Source of the DNA: Dugong dugon
Lineage: Eukaryota > Chordata > Mammalia > Sirenia > Dugongidae
Length of the DNA stretch: 64,000 nt
Direction: 5' to 3'
Assembly (NCBI GenBank): GCA_030035585.1
Contig: CM057460.1
Location: 222,849,711-222,913,710, forward strand
A program made the position numbers and the translations under genes. Of this stretch, positions 32,724 through 43,809 are shown one piece after another; position 1 is the stretch's first letter, and each line of letters begins with the position of its first letter. Under the pieces are notes generated by a model. It did no database searches, was not told the DNA's origin, and saw only the letters and a list, made by a program, of their open reading frames with translations.

Positions 32724-33445
32724 GGTCTGCTTTCTGTAGCCCTTCCTGCTGGCTGCTGGCAGCCCTGAAGACACAGCTCTCCTAGGGCGTGTTTGAGCCC
32801 TGTTGTGGCTTCAGGTGCCTGTCCCAAAAAGATATGTCCTAATCCCCAGTGTTGGAGTGATGCTGGAAGGGAGGGGCTTGGGTAGGGTGGGAGATAGCAG
32901 CGAAGAGAGGATGAGTGGGTTATAGTCACGCCTGAACTGGAATTTTTTATGGTTCGCCATGGGGACGGGCACATAGTAGGTGCTCCACAATATTTGCTGA
33001 ATGAATGAATTCACGTATCCCCTGAACATTTCTGAGTTGTAGCAATGTGCTGTGCAGCAAAGTGTATCATTAGGAAGTACCTTGGAGCATAGGGAGAAAA
33101 CCCCAGCACTAAGTAAAGAAAGCTTCCAAGTACAGAGACCAAAAATGACCAGAGGGGAAGGTTGTGTTCAGAGCAGTGCTGAGGAGCTCCTCCCATTTCC
33201 CCAAGACCAAGGGGCCCCAGAGCCCTCTTCTCCATGGACACGTGCAGTGAGTAGGCCCATCAGGTCCAAGTCTGGGGTCTGGCATTGGTGGGTAGCAGGA
33301 AGGACTGCTCTGCTTCCTATAGCCCTTCCTGGTGGCTGGTGGCAGCCCTGAAGATACAGCATTCCTGAGGGCATATTTGAGCCCGATTGTGGGTTGAGTT
33401 GCATGCCCCCCAAAAATAGGTTCAAGTCCTAACCCCCAGTATCAG
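32724..33445 (+). repeat. Local direct duplication, about 140 bp twice
   Basis: Sequence 32724-32860 (gtagcccttcctgctggctg ... gtgtttgagccctgttgtgg) recurs at 33307-33445 (atagcccttcctggtggctg ... atatttgagcccgattgtgg). Each copy runs into the 5' edge of an MLT1 LTR (ccccaaaaagatatg, ccccccaaaaatagg). An L2-like end is at 32955-33015. Confidence 0.75.
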
Positions 33446-33912
33446 TGAATATGACCTTATTTGGAAATAGGGTCTTTGCAGATGTAATCACTTTCAGGTG
33501 GAGTAGGGTGTGTTCTAGTCCAACATGACTGGTGTCCCTATGAGGAGAGAGAGATTTGAAAACCTAGAGGAGACATATGGAAGGAGGCCATTGGAGGATG
33601 GAAGGAGACAGAGATTGGAGTGATACTGCCACTAGTCAAGGAACACCAAGAGTTGCCAGCAACCATCAGAAGCCAGCATTCCTTGACTTGTGTCTTCACA
33701 TGACCTCCTTCCCTGCGTCTCCTCTAGGTTTCCAAATTTCTCTCCTTATAGGGGCACCAGGCGTTGGATTTAAGGCCCACTCTAATCCAGTTTAACCTCA
33801 TCATAACTTGATTACATCTGCAAAGACCCTATTTCCCAATAAGTTCCATTCACAGGTACCACAGGTCAGCACTTGAACATATTTTTTTGGGGAACAAAAT
33901 TCAACCCAGAAC
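33385..33912. mobile_element. MLT1 LTR inverted pair
   Basis: Plus MLT1 from 33385 (ttgagttgcatgccccccaa, atatgaccttatttggaaat aggg) meets a minus MLT1 near 33676 (cctctaggtttccaaatttc ... ctgcaaagaccctatttccc ... aaaattcaacccagaaca). The junction is palindromic (aacctagaggag versus ctcctctaggtt). Confidence 0.8.
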
Positions 33913-34533
33913 ACAACTTCTTATGAAAACTTCTAAAAATTGTGGGTGAGGTCTTTTCACTTCAAGAGCTTTAAATAACAGATTTAACAAGATATATTTC
34001 ACGACTAAGCCTTGGGTGACAATTCAAGCCTGTGTTCAGTAGGTGCTTGAGTGTCTGTCAGCACTATGGGACTTAACGGTTGGGAAGAGTGAAGGAATCA
34101 AAGCATTATGTGTGTGAAATTTTTATAATTTGACTCTATGGGATTCATTCATTCATCTGTCCATTCTATAAATGTTTTTTGCTTCCTTTATATTCTAGGA
34201 TCTGCAAGAGATGCAATGGAGTCTAAGGCCATGATCTTCACTCTAAATCATCTCCTTAGAGTCGATGGTCAATATCAAGCAGTGGGATGCTCTTTCCGCT
34301 ATGTCTTACCCACACTCTCCACCTAATTTTTTTTTTTTTTTTAAGTTAAGAACTGGCTTGAACTTTTGCTCGCTTCCTTCTCCTCTAAGCCTCCCATCTC
34401 TCCCTCTGAAAATCAGTGTAGCTTCCCCCACCCTCTAACTCTTACCCTGCCTGTGGGGTGTACTCCTCCCAGAAGCAAGGTTTTCATTGACTATAGGTTT
34501 CTATATGAGTTTTGCTCAAATCTGTTTTAAAAA
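33913..34533. other. Intergenic, unassigned
   Basis: Contains a T-run near 34327-34342. No supported feature. Confidence 0.45.
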
Positions 34534-35152
34534 GAACTCTTTACGTTGTTAAAAAGCGAAGATGTCACTTTTAAGGACTAGGGTGTGCCTGACCCAGGCC
34601 ATGGTATTTTCATCGCCTCATATGCATATGAAAGCTGGAAAATGAAGAAAGAAGACCAAAGAAGAATTGATGTCTTTGAATTATGGTGTTGGCAAAGAAT
34701 ATGGAATATACCATGGACTGCCAGAAGAACAAACAGATCTGTCATGGAAGTACAGTCAGAATGCTCATTAGAAGCAAAGATGGTGAGACTTCATCTTACA
34801 TACTTTGCACATGCAATGAGGAGGGACCAGTCCCTGGAGAAGTACATCATTCTTGGTAGAGTAGAACCCATTGCTGTCAAGTCAGTTCTGACTCATAGCA
34901 ACCTTGTAGGACAGAGTAGAAGTGCCCCATAGGGTTTCCAAGGAATGGCCGGTGGGTTCGAACTGCTGACCTTTTGGTTAGCAGCTGAGCTCTTTAACCG
35001 CTGCACTGGAAGACCCTCAACAAGATGGATTGACACAGTGGCTGCAACAATGGGCTCTAACATAACAACAATTATGAGGATGGCGCAGGACCTGTTGTAC
35101 ATAGGTTTGCTATGAGTCGGAACCGACTTGATGGCACCTAACAATTACAGCA
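34534..35152 (+). mobile_element. RTE LINE 3' end, interrupted by an AfroSINE
   Basis: Left part 34534-34864 (gaagatgtcacttttaagga, gcctcatatgcatatgaaag, ggaccagtccctggagaag). Right part 35010-35152 (agaccctcaacaagatggat ... ctatgagtcggaaccgactt gatggcaccta). The AfroSINE between them replaced roughly 15-20 bp of target. Confidence 0.92.
34865..35009 (-). mobile_element. AfroSINE nested in RTE, antisense
   Basis: aacccattgctgtcaagtca, gactcatagcaaccttgtag, ggtttccaaggaatggccgg and gaccttttggttagcagctg, ending in a truncated head (ttaaccgctgcactgg). Confidence 0.93.
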
Positions 35153-35541
35153 ATGGGTTTTGCTCAGGGCTGGAGCTGGTAGAGAACCCATGGTTGTTGA
35201 TCCAGTTCTGGGCAGACCAGAAGAGCCATTGTCAACATTTTTCTTAGGACATATTACACTGATGGTGGTTACACAAGCTACCTATGCCCATGGGAATACC
35301 CAGATTTCAACAAAATTTAAAAGCATCCTGAAGAAAGAATGAAATCAACAATTTAAAAATCTCAAACAAGTGTGATTTTATATGAAAAATAATGAACATG
35401 GCTAATCCAATTTTTAGTCTTTTGTTTTTAAAAATGAGTTAGGTTTTTGTAATCCTCCAGTTCCAAGTAAAATTAATAATGAGAGAATTAGAACAAATAA
35501 AACTCAGTATTAAAAACAATACGTGGATTTCAGACTTTAAG

Positions 35542-35543
<2 letters not shown>
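35153..35543. other. Intergenic, left flank of the duplication array
   Basis: AT-rich, unassigned, and not repeated elsewhere in the window. Confidence 0.5.

Positions 35544-35585
<42 letters not shown>
35544..35585. repeat. (CA)n microsatellite at the array edge
   Basis: About 21 CA units. In the homologous position of the other units the sequence is a tatatgcata-type alternating tract, so this copy has expanded. Confidence 0.97.
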
Positions 35586-35587
<2 letters not shown>

Positions 35588-36014
35588 ATAACTGAGTCAT
35601 TTGAGGGTAGGTTGCATACATCATGACTCTTGCTCCTAAATCCTTCAGTGTGCACTTTCTGAATACAAGAATATTCTCTCACATAACCACTGGGTCAGAT
35701 CTTGATGGAAAAGATCAGTAGAGAGCTCCCATTCCATTGGAGGAGGTATTTCTGTTCTTCACCATCTGAACAATCCTTCATAAGCTGTGTTCTGCCCCTG
35801 CCTACCTCTTCCAGGGCCTTGCTCTAGTTGCCAGTTCTGTGTCTCTGGCCTCTCACTATAAGGTGATCTCTTCTCAGACGGAAATGCTGCAGAGCTGCCC
35901 TGTACTATGGTACAGCCTGTGCACTGCATAAAGGATCCAGGCAAAGGAGGGTCTTTGAACTCTTGTTCTGCTCATGGCCTGGATGCCCTATGAGCTGAAT
36001 CTATCCAGATGGGT

Positions 36015-36480
36015 GCTTTTATGAATTGAATCTTTCTGTACCACAGAAAGATATGTTGATGTCCTAAACCCTGGCAACTGTGCATGTGATCCTGTTTGGG
36101 TCTTTGAAATTTCAGTCTTTGAGGATTTTATCAGTTAACATGAGGTCTTAATGGAGTAGGATGGGGCTAACTCAATATGACTGGAGTCCTTATAAAAGAG
36201 GTGAAAAGTAGAGACGCACACCCAAAGGGAAGATGGCCATGTAAAGACAAAGGTAGAGATTGGAGCTGAAAGCCCAGGAACACCAAGGGTAACTGGATTT
36301 CCAGAAACTGGGAGAGAAGCATGGGACAGACTCTTCTTCAGAGCCTCAGAAGGGATCAACATGGCTGACACTCTGAACTTGGACTTCAGGCTCCAGAACA
36401 GTGAGACAATGAGCTTCTCTTCCTAAAGTCACCTGATTTGCAGTACCTTGTCACTGCAGCCCTTGGAAACTAGTCCAGGC
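36015..36480 (+). mobile_element. MLT1 LTR (block B1)
   Basis: ttatgaattgaatctttctg at the left edge, atatgttgatgtcctaaacc, ctggagtccttataaaagag and ggaacaccaagggtaact, ending near agcccttggaaactagtcca. Confidence 0.85.
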
Positions 36481-36852
36481 ACGAATGGCTAATCCTCACA
36501 GAGGCATCATGTAGGCCAGGCATGGTCCCTAAACAGAAGTGTTTGGAAGGTGGAAGTGATCCATCGTGTCCAAATTTGCCGAGTCAAGAACGAGGCATTG
36601 ATCACTACACTCAGCAGAAGGGATGTTCTTGGTGACCCTGACATCTGTTTTGGTAGGGAGATGGAGGCTACAGCCTGATTAAAATTGGTTCAGAAATGCA
36701 AGGAAAGACATCAAAAGGGACAGCAAAAATGTATGTTGGTGGAGCTGGTGGGAGAGGGGACCCATCAGAGAAAACATGACGGTGTTCAGTGTGTGAAGGT
36801 CAAGGATGTTGTTGTTTTGCATATGGCAGAGTTTCTACATGTGGGTTATATA

Positions 36853-37638
36853 TTAGCTTCCTAGGGAGCCCTGGTGGCATAGTGGTTAAGAGCTCAGCTG
36901 CTAACCAAAAGGTAAGCAGTTTGAATCCACCAGGCGCTCCTTGGAAACTCTATGCAGCAGTTCTGCTCTGTCCTACAGAGTCACTATGAGTTGGAATCAA
37001 CTTGACAGCAGTGGGTTTGGTTGTGGTTAGGGAGCCCTGGTGGCTTAGTGCTTAAGAGCTCAGCTGCTAACCAAAAGGTCTAGCAGTTTGCATTCACCAG
37101 CTGCTCCTTGGAAACCCAATGGGGTAGTTCTATTCTGTCCTATAGGGTTGCTATGAGTTGGAATCCTCTCGACAGCAATGGGTCTAGGGCTGCCACAACA
37201 AAGTACCGGAAGCTGGATGGTTTATAAGAACAGGGATTTATTGTCTCAGTCCTGGAGGCTAGAAGTCCAAATCAGGGTGTTGATATATTGAATTCTTCTG
37301 AGAGGTCTGAGGGAGAATGCATTGCGTGCTTCTCTCCTAGTTTCTGGTGGTTGTCCACAATTTTTGACAATCCTTGTCTTGTAGAGGCATCACTCTAATA
37401 TCTCTGCCTCTGTCTTTACGTGGTTGTCTTCCTGCTGTGTCTGTCTGTCTGTCTTTTTTCTCTTTTATATGGATGCCGCTCATGTTAAATTAGGACTCAC
37501 CCTACTGCATAATGACCTTATGTTAACCTAACTGATAGCATCTTCATCTTCAAAGATCTCATTTCCTCACTTGGTCATGTTCACAGGTAGGACTTCAACA
37601 TATCTCTCCTTTGGAAGACATGATTTAATCCATAACAG
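36853..37638 (-). mobile_element. MLT1 LTR (block D1), split by two AfroSINEs
   Basis: ttagcttcctaggg at 36853-36866, resuming ctagggctgccacaacaaag at 37184. Then ggtttataagaacagggatt tattgtctcag, ctctgcctctgtctttacgt and ttaatccataacag. Target repeats ctaggg/ttaggg/ctaggg bracket the SINEs. Confidence 0.88.
36867..37183 (+). mobile_element. Two tandem AfroSINEs inside an MLT1 LTR
   Basis: First copy 36867-37026 (agccctggtggcatagtggt ... cactatgagttggaatcaac), second 37033-37183 (agccctggtggcttagtgct ... gctatgagttggaatcctct). They share orientation and are separated only by ttaggg, matching the ctaggg target. Confidence 0.94.
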
Positions 37639-38406
37639 GTGATAATTTTTAAGTTAAACAAGACACAAAAATTACTTGTAACTGTACTTTGCAACTATAA
37701 ACTCCAACAATGTGAGCCATTATTATCATAACCACACTAGCAGAAGGGTTCACAGTCCCATTCTTGCTTATGTGTGGCAGACATGTAGAGGCATCATGCA
37801 AGCCTTCTTCACTTCTCCATATCTCTTGCTTATGGCCAAATTGTGGGGTTGAAATCTTTCCTTTGGCCAGCAGGCATTAGATGTGGCTTTTAGCTTTGAA
37901 GACAGAACAATTTGTTCTCCCGGAACTGGTCTAGTATGAACTGGGGGAAGCAGAGATCCTAGAACTGGCAGAAGTGGACAGCCTGGGAAATCTGGTCATC
38001 TGACAGGCAGGCTGAGAAGTGATGATGGGAGAGAATTCTGGTCTGCCTGGTTTCTGGAAATAACAGACTCCAGGGGAGGCAAAAGCAAAGCTGAGCCACA
38101 CAACTGAAGAAGAGACTGAGGCTCATGGGATGGGAGTCAGTCCATGATGTTGCATGACGTTTTTAGCTAAGAGTTCAACTATTTTGAGAAAACACAGTAT
38201 GTGGATCATGGACTTCGTCTTTCCTCTCCCTACCTCCATCACCTCTTTACTTATCTAGGTATATGGTGTGACCATAAACTCAAAAAACAGACAGTAGTAT
38301 TTTATAGTTTTACAGATTGAAGATGTTCTTGATGGAATTATATATATTCCACTATGATTCCAGACTTGACGGACACCCTGTGTAATGTGATGTGTAACGC
38401 ATGACT

Positions 38407-38716
38407 GTCAGTCTTAGAAGAAATACAACCAGAATGCTCTTAAAAACAAGGATGGCGAGATTTCAGCTCACTTACTTTGGACACATCATTAGGAAAGACT
38501 AATCACTAGAAAAGGACATCATATTTGGTAAAGTAGAGGGTCAGCAAAAATGAGGAAAACCTTCAATGAGATGTATTGACGCAATAGCCTCAACAATGGG
38601 CCCCAACATAACAAACATTCTGGGGATGGCACAGGACCAAGCAACATTTCATTCTGTTATACACAAGGTTGCCATGAGTCGGAACCAACTTGATGGCAAA
38701 TAACAACAACAACAAT
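38407..38716 (+). mobile_element. RTE LINE 3' end, short, 8-bp TSD
   Basis: gtcttagaagaaatacaacc ... ccatgagtcggaaccaactt gatggcaaataacaacaac. Flanked by gcatgact at 38399-38406 and 38717-38724. Private to U1. Confidence 0.93.
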
Positions 38717-38794
38717 GCATGACTCCATGGAATAGCTTTGTCTCTTTATTTATCATGAAATATCTTTATCATGTAAAATGTTCAGTGTTTAAAA

Positions 38795-39240
38795 AAAAGA
38801 CAAAAAACCTTTTTGGGAAAATGCTGAACAGAATTTCAAATTCTCATGGAATCCAGACTTTCTGGAGTCATGGAGGCTGGAATAACCCCTGAAACTATTC
38901 CCTGAGATAATCTTTAAACCTTAAACCAAAAATACCCCCTGGAGTTTTCTTTAAACCAAACAATAGTTTAGCTTAGTAAGTAAAGAATGTCTGCATTAAG
39001 CATTGTGCTTTTTTAAGAATTACCTATGTGGGATCAAACTGACAACAACAACTTGAAAGATTAGATAAGTTTAGGGGCAGTGAGTTTATGTTAATGTGGG
39101 AGAAACAATTCAGAATAGGAAGGTGAGGATGGTTGCACAACTTGAAGAAGGTAATCAATGTCACTGAATTGTACATGTAGAAACTATTGAATTGTGTATG
39201 TTCTGCTGTGTGTATTCTCAAAAACAAAAAGAAAATATAC
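38795..39240 (+). mobile_element. L1 3' end, sense, private to U1
   Basis: gaatttcaaattctcatgga atcc, gagggggaacaat-like body, gaggatggttgcacaacttg, gtcactgaattgtacatgta and an A-rich end (ctcaaaaacaaaaagaaaat). Same family as the minus copy at 5140-5836. Confidence 0.82.
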
Positions 39241-39683
39241 TTAAAAAATCCCTTTTTGTATAATAATTGTCCAAGCTCAAAAGAGCCAGCAGTGTTATCA
39301 TTGTCACTAAAACCTAGATGGTATTTTTATTCAATGCTCATATTGGCTTCTTCCCTTCTTTCCAGCCCTGTAAGCTCTCTTTTCCCGGTCCTCACTGTAG
39401 TTCTCTGTTCTGTGTTTCTAGCCTCTTGGTATGGGATGATCTTTCTTCAGTCTGTGATGCTGCAGAGCTGCCTTGTACCGTGATGCAGTCTGAGCACTGA
39501 TTAAACGCTCCAGTGTAGGGGCAGCTCTTGCTGTCCTCATGGGCTGGAGCCCATGGAGGTGCACCTGTCCATAGGGGCACTATTATAAATTGAATTGTGT
39601 CCCTCCCCAAAATGTTGAACATGATCTCGTTTAAGATAGGTCTTTGATGATGTTATAAGTTAATATGAGGTCTTACTGTAGTA

Positions 39684-39893
39684 AAACCAACCCAAACGCA
39701 TTGCCGTCGAGTTGATTCCAACTCATAGCAACCCTATAGGATAGACTACAACTGTCCCACAGGGTTTCCAAGGCTATAATCTTTACAGAAGCAGATTGCC
39801 ACATCTTCCTTTTGCAGAGCAGCTGGTGAGTTCAAACTTCTGACCTTTTGGTTAGCAGCCAAGTGCGTAACCATTACGCCATCAGGGCTCCTT
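39684..39893 (-). mobile_element. AfroSINE, antisense, in B2
   Basis: aacgcattgccgtcgagttg, ctttacagaagcagattgcc, gaccttttggttagcagcca and attacgccatcagggctcct. Flanks cttactgtagta (39672-39683) and cttatgtagta (39894-39904) are an imperfect duplication. Confidence 0.93.
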
Positions 39894-40140
39894 CTTATGT
39901 AGTAGGGTACATCTAATCCAATTTGAGTGGTGTCATTATAAAAGAGGGGAGACAGAGTGTGATGCTGCAGCTGCAAGCCAAGGAATGCCTGAGGCTACCA
40001 CAAGCTGGGAGAGAGGCATGGAACAGATTCTCCTTCAGAGCCTCGGGGGGACTCAACACACCAACATCCTGAATTTGGACTCTCAGCCTCCATAACTGAG
40101 ACAATATATTTCTGTAATTGGAAGCCACCCTGTTTGTGGT

Positions 40141-40297
40141 GCAGTGGCTAAGAGTAGTTGTGGCTGCTAACTACAAGGTTGGCAGTTTGAATCTACCAGC
40201 CGCTCCTTGGAAATGCTATGGGGTAGTTTTACTCTGTCCTATAGAGTTGCTATGAGTCAGAATCAACTCGACAGTCACGGGTTTGGTTTCTGGTTTT
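40141..40297 (+). mobile_element. AfroSINE in B2, 11-bp TSD
   Basis: gcagtggctaagagtagttg ... gctatgagtcagaatcaact ... ggtttggtttctggtttt, flanked by ctgtttgtggt at 40130-40140 and 40298-40308 (perfect). Confidence 0.94.
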
Positions 40298-40727
40298 CTG
40301 TTTGTGGTACTTTATGGCAGAAGCCCTAGGAAATGAATGTAGGTGTCTTTTCCTTATCCTCACAAAGGTGTCATGCAGGCCAGGGGTAGTCCCTAAACAA
40401 ATGCTGTAGAAGGTGGGAGTGATCCATGTGTCTAATGCTGCAGAGTCAGAAACGAGGAAGACTGAGAACTGATGTAGCAACAGGGACGCAATTGGTGACC
40501 CTGAGATCTGTTTTGGTGGAGTGGTGGAGATGACAGACTGATTAAAATAGTTTCAAAAATACAAGGAAAGTGATTAGGAGCAGCAAAAGTATATGGTGGC
40601 GGTGCTGGTGGGTGGGTGGGTGAGGAGATGAGACAGAGAAAACGTGGTAGTGTTTAGACAGTACATGAGGATCAATGGTGTGCTGAACATACGGGAGCGA
40701 TTCTAAGTGTGGGGTGATATATTACGT

Positions 40728-41670
40728 TCCTAGGGCTTCTGTAACAAAATACCACAAGTTGGGTGGTTTTATAAGAACAGAAATTTATTTTCTCATAGTT
40801 CAGGAGGCTGGGAGTCCAAATCCAGGTATTGGTGTGTTGATTCCTTTTGAGGCTCTGAGGGACAATCTGGCCCATGCCTTTCTCTCAGTTTCTGGTAGCT
40901 CCAGGTGTTCCTTGGTTTGTAGCTGCAGTGTCTTATGGAATCCTTCCTCTGTTTCCTTGTCTCTGGACACTAGTCATACAGGATTAAGACCCTGTCTTAG
41001 GGTTCTCTAGAAAAACAGAACCAGTGACATATGTGTGTGTGTGTGTATGGATAGATAGATAGAAAGAGAAAGAGAGCGAGAGAGAGAACAAAATTTACTT
41101 CAAGACATTGGCTCACGAGATTGTGGGGCTAAGTCCAAATCTGTAGGTTAGGTAAATGGGCTGGAGACTCCTGCAGGCTGTGCCTCATGCTCCCTAGGGT
41201 AGGTGAAAGGATGAGGTGAGGGTTCTGCCAAGTATCTATTTATAGTCTGGAGGCAGAACACATCCTAGGCAAACTCCCTTTTTCCTTTTAAGGACTTCAG
41301 CAGATGGATTGATTACCTTACATTAGATTACATTATGGAAAGTGATTACATTAGATAAAAGTAATTACATTACATTCTATTTCATTATGGAAGATAATCT
41401 ACTTATCTAAGGCTACCTGAATTAACCCCATGTAAGTACTCCATAATCACATATGTAACTACTTTGCAACGACAACCAGACTAGTGTTTGGCCAAACAAC
41501 TGGCATCCATAACCCAGCCATGCTGACACATAAAATTAACCATCACAGACACACCCTACTCTGTATGACATTATGTATAATAATTGATACCATCTTCAAA
41601 GACCCTATTGTTAAACAAGGTCACAGTCACAGGTAGGACTTTAACATATCTTTTTTGGGGGGTGAACAAA
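40728..41670 (-). mobile_element. MLT1 LTR (block D2), split by MLT2
   Basis: ttacgttcctagggcttctg taacaaaatacc, then ctccaggtgttccttggttt. It resumes after the MLT2 with accctactctgtatgacatt and caaagaccctattgttaaac. Confidence 0.87.
40993..41547 (-). mobile_element. MLT2 ERVL LTR in D2 (type II marker)
   Basis: tgtcttagggttctctagaa aaacagaaccagtg at the left end and acataaaattaaccatcaca at the right, the reverse complement of MLT2. Flanks gaccc (40988-40992) and gacac (41548-41552). Contains (GT)n and GATA tracts near 41030-41060 and ttacattatgg repeats. Confidence 0.9.
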
Positions 41671-42950
41671 ATCCATGTTTTTAAATTAAACAACACACAG
41701 TAAAGCACTTGTAACTGGGCTTGGTACATATAAGCACTCCATCACCATGAGCCAATATTGGTATAAATACACTAGCAGAAGGGTTCACACGTCCATTCTT
41801 GCTTAAGTGCAGCAGAGAGCAAGAAGACTTAGGGCTCAGGGCCTTGGAGGGGAAGCAGACACAGCAAGCAGGAGTCAGGCTCTGGGACCTTGGGATTCAG
41901 AGCTGACTCCTCAAGCCTAATTAACAACATGCAGATATATATGCATATATGCACGTGTATATGTTCAACTAAGTCATTTGCGGGTAAGTTGAGTTTATCA
42001 TGACTCCTACCCCTAAATCCTTCAGCACTAATTTCATGAAAATAAGAATAATCTCTCACATAACCACTGGGTCAAGTCCAGATGGAGCAGAGCAGTAAAG
42101 AACTTTGTCCCATTGGAAGAGGTGTCCCTCTTCTTTCTCATCTGATCATTCTGCATGGGCTATGCTCAGCTGATCATTCTTCATGGGCTGTGCTCAGCCT
42201 CTGCTTACCTTTTCCTCAGGGCCTCACTTTAGTTTCCTGTTCTGTATCTCTGGCTTCTTCCCATATGATGAGCCCTTCTCAGTCTGTGATGATGAAGAGC
42301 TGACCGATACTGTGGTGAAGTCTGTGCACAGCATCATAGTTCCAGGCTAATGGGGTGGCCTTAGCTATGCTCATGGCTAGTTGCCATGGGGCTGCACCTG
42401 CCCTGAGGGAGGATGTTATGGATTGAATTCCGCTCCCAGAAAAGATATGTTGAAGCTCTAACCTGTGGTACCTGAGAATATAACCTTGTTTGAAAACAGA
42501 GTCTTTGAGGATATTATCAGTTAACATGGGGTCCTACTGGTTTAGGGTCTAATCCAATATGATGGTCCCTAGGTGGCACAAACGGTGCATGCTCAGCTGC
42601 TAACATAAAGTGCTGGGAGGATGGTCTGCCTTTAGGATTCCCTGATAGGGAGCATTATCTGATAGGGAGGCTGGGAATTGGGTCTCTCTCTTTCTCTCAG
42701 TGCCTTCTCCTTGTCAGGGAGGCCTTTCTCCCCATTCTGAACCCACAGTAACCTTCTTTGTCTCTATGACTACCAATGACTACTTAATTGTACTAAAATA
42801 ATTCATCTTGTAGCTAGTGGGAGAAAAATGTTCTTTCTGGTCATGTATCCATGATCACAGGATTGCCATACTGTTTGAATTTGAACAAAGCTTGGCAACA
42901 GAATGGTCAGCCCAGGTGCAGCTAAACAAAGGCCCGTTCCTCTTACCCCT

Positions 42951-43809
42951 TGTTATGGACTGAATTGTGTCCCCCCATAATATGTGTTGTAAATCCTACC
43001 TTCTATGCCTGTGGTTATAATCCCAGTTGGGAATGGGTTGTCTTTGTCATGTTAATGAGGCAGGATTAATGTAGGGTTATCTTGAGTTAATCTCTTACAA
43101 GATATAAAAGGAGCAGATTAAGCAAGCCGAGATGGGGGAAGATAGATGCCAAGCCACATGGAACTCTCCAAGTAACCAGGAAACAGAAGCTGAAGAGACA
43201 AGGGCCTTCTCCTAGAGCTGGTGCCCTGAATTTGGACTTCTGGCCTCCTCAACTGTGAGAAAATAAATTTCTGTTAAAGCTACCTGTCTTAGTCATCTAG
43301 TGCTGCCATAACAGAAATACCACAAGTGGATGGTTTTAAGGAAGAGAAATTTCCTCACAGTCAAAATAGGCTAAAAGTCCAAATTCAGGGCGTCAGCTCC
43401 AGGAGAAGGCTTTTTCTCTCTGTCGGCCTTCTCATCAATGTTCCCCAGGACTAGGAGCTTCTCGACACACAGGCCCCATCCAAAGGACGCGCTCTGCTCC
43501 TGGCACTGCTTTCTTGATGGTATGAGGTCCCCTTGTCTCTCTGCTCACTTTTGTCTTTTCTATCTCAAGAGATTGCCTCAGGACACAATCCAGTCTTGTA
43601 GATCAGATCCTCCCTTACTAACACAACTGCCACCCATCCTCCCTCATTAACATCATAGAGGCAGGTTTACAACATACAGGAAAATCACACAGTACCAGGA
43701 ATGATGGCCTAGCCAAATTGATACCCACATTTTTGGGGGGACATAATTCAAACCATGACACCACCCATTGGTGGTATTTCTGTTATGGCAGCACTGGCTA
43801 ACTAAGACA
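42951..43809 (+). mobile_element. Solo LTR, MaLR-like family, split by an inverted sibling
   Basis: tgttatggactgaattgtgt ccccccat at 42951 through gagaaaataaatttctgtta aagctacc at 43284. The missing end ccattggtggtatttctgtt ... actaagaca lies at 43761-43809. Flanks cccct and tccct. Confidence 0.9.
43285..43760 (-). mobile_element. Solo LTR, MaLR-like family, nested in its own family
   Basis: tgtcttagtcatctagtgct gccataac at the left end, cataattcaaaccatgaca at the right. Flanks ctacc (43280-43284) and ccacc (43761-43765). Opposite orientation to its host LTR. Confidence 0.92.

Larger units (their letters stand above)
35590..39359 (+). repeat. Array unit U1 (type I)
   Basis: A 35590, H 35760, B 36015, C 36480, D 36853, E 37640, F 37950, G 39250. 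Its F block reads straight through cacagtatgtggatcatgg with no RTE, i.e. the empty site for the insertion seen in U3 and U5. It has its own insertions: two AfroSINEs, a short RTE and an L1. Confidence 0.88.
39588..40329 (+). mobile_element. MLT1 LTR (block B2), split by two AfroSINEs
   Basis: tattataaattgaattgtgt ccctcccc at the left, ctaatccaatttgagtggtg and gaagccaccctgtttgtggt, resuming gtactttatggcagaagccc at 40307. Confidence 0.87.
39360..41828 (+). repeat. Array unit U2 (type II)
   Basis: H 39360, B 39588, C 40330, D 40728, E about 41685. It has no F or G; after E it passes straight into the A block of U3. D carries the MLT2 LTR that marks type II. Confidence 0.87.
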
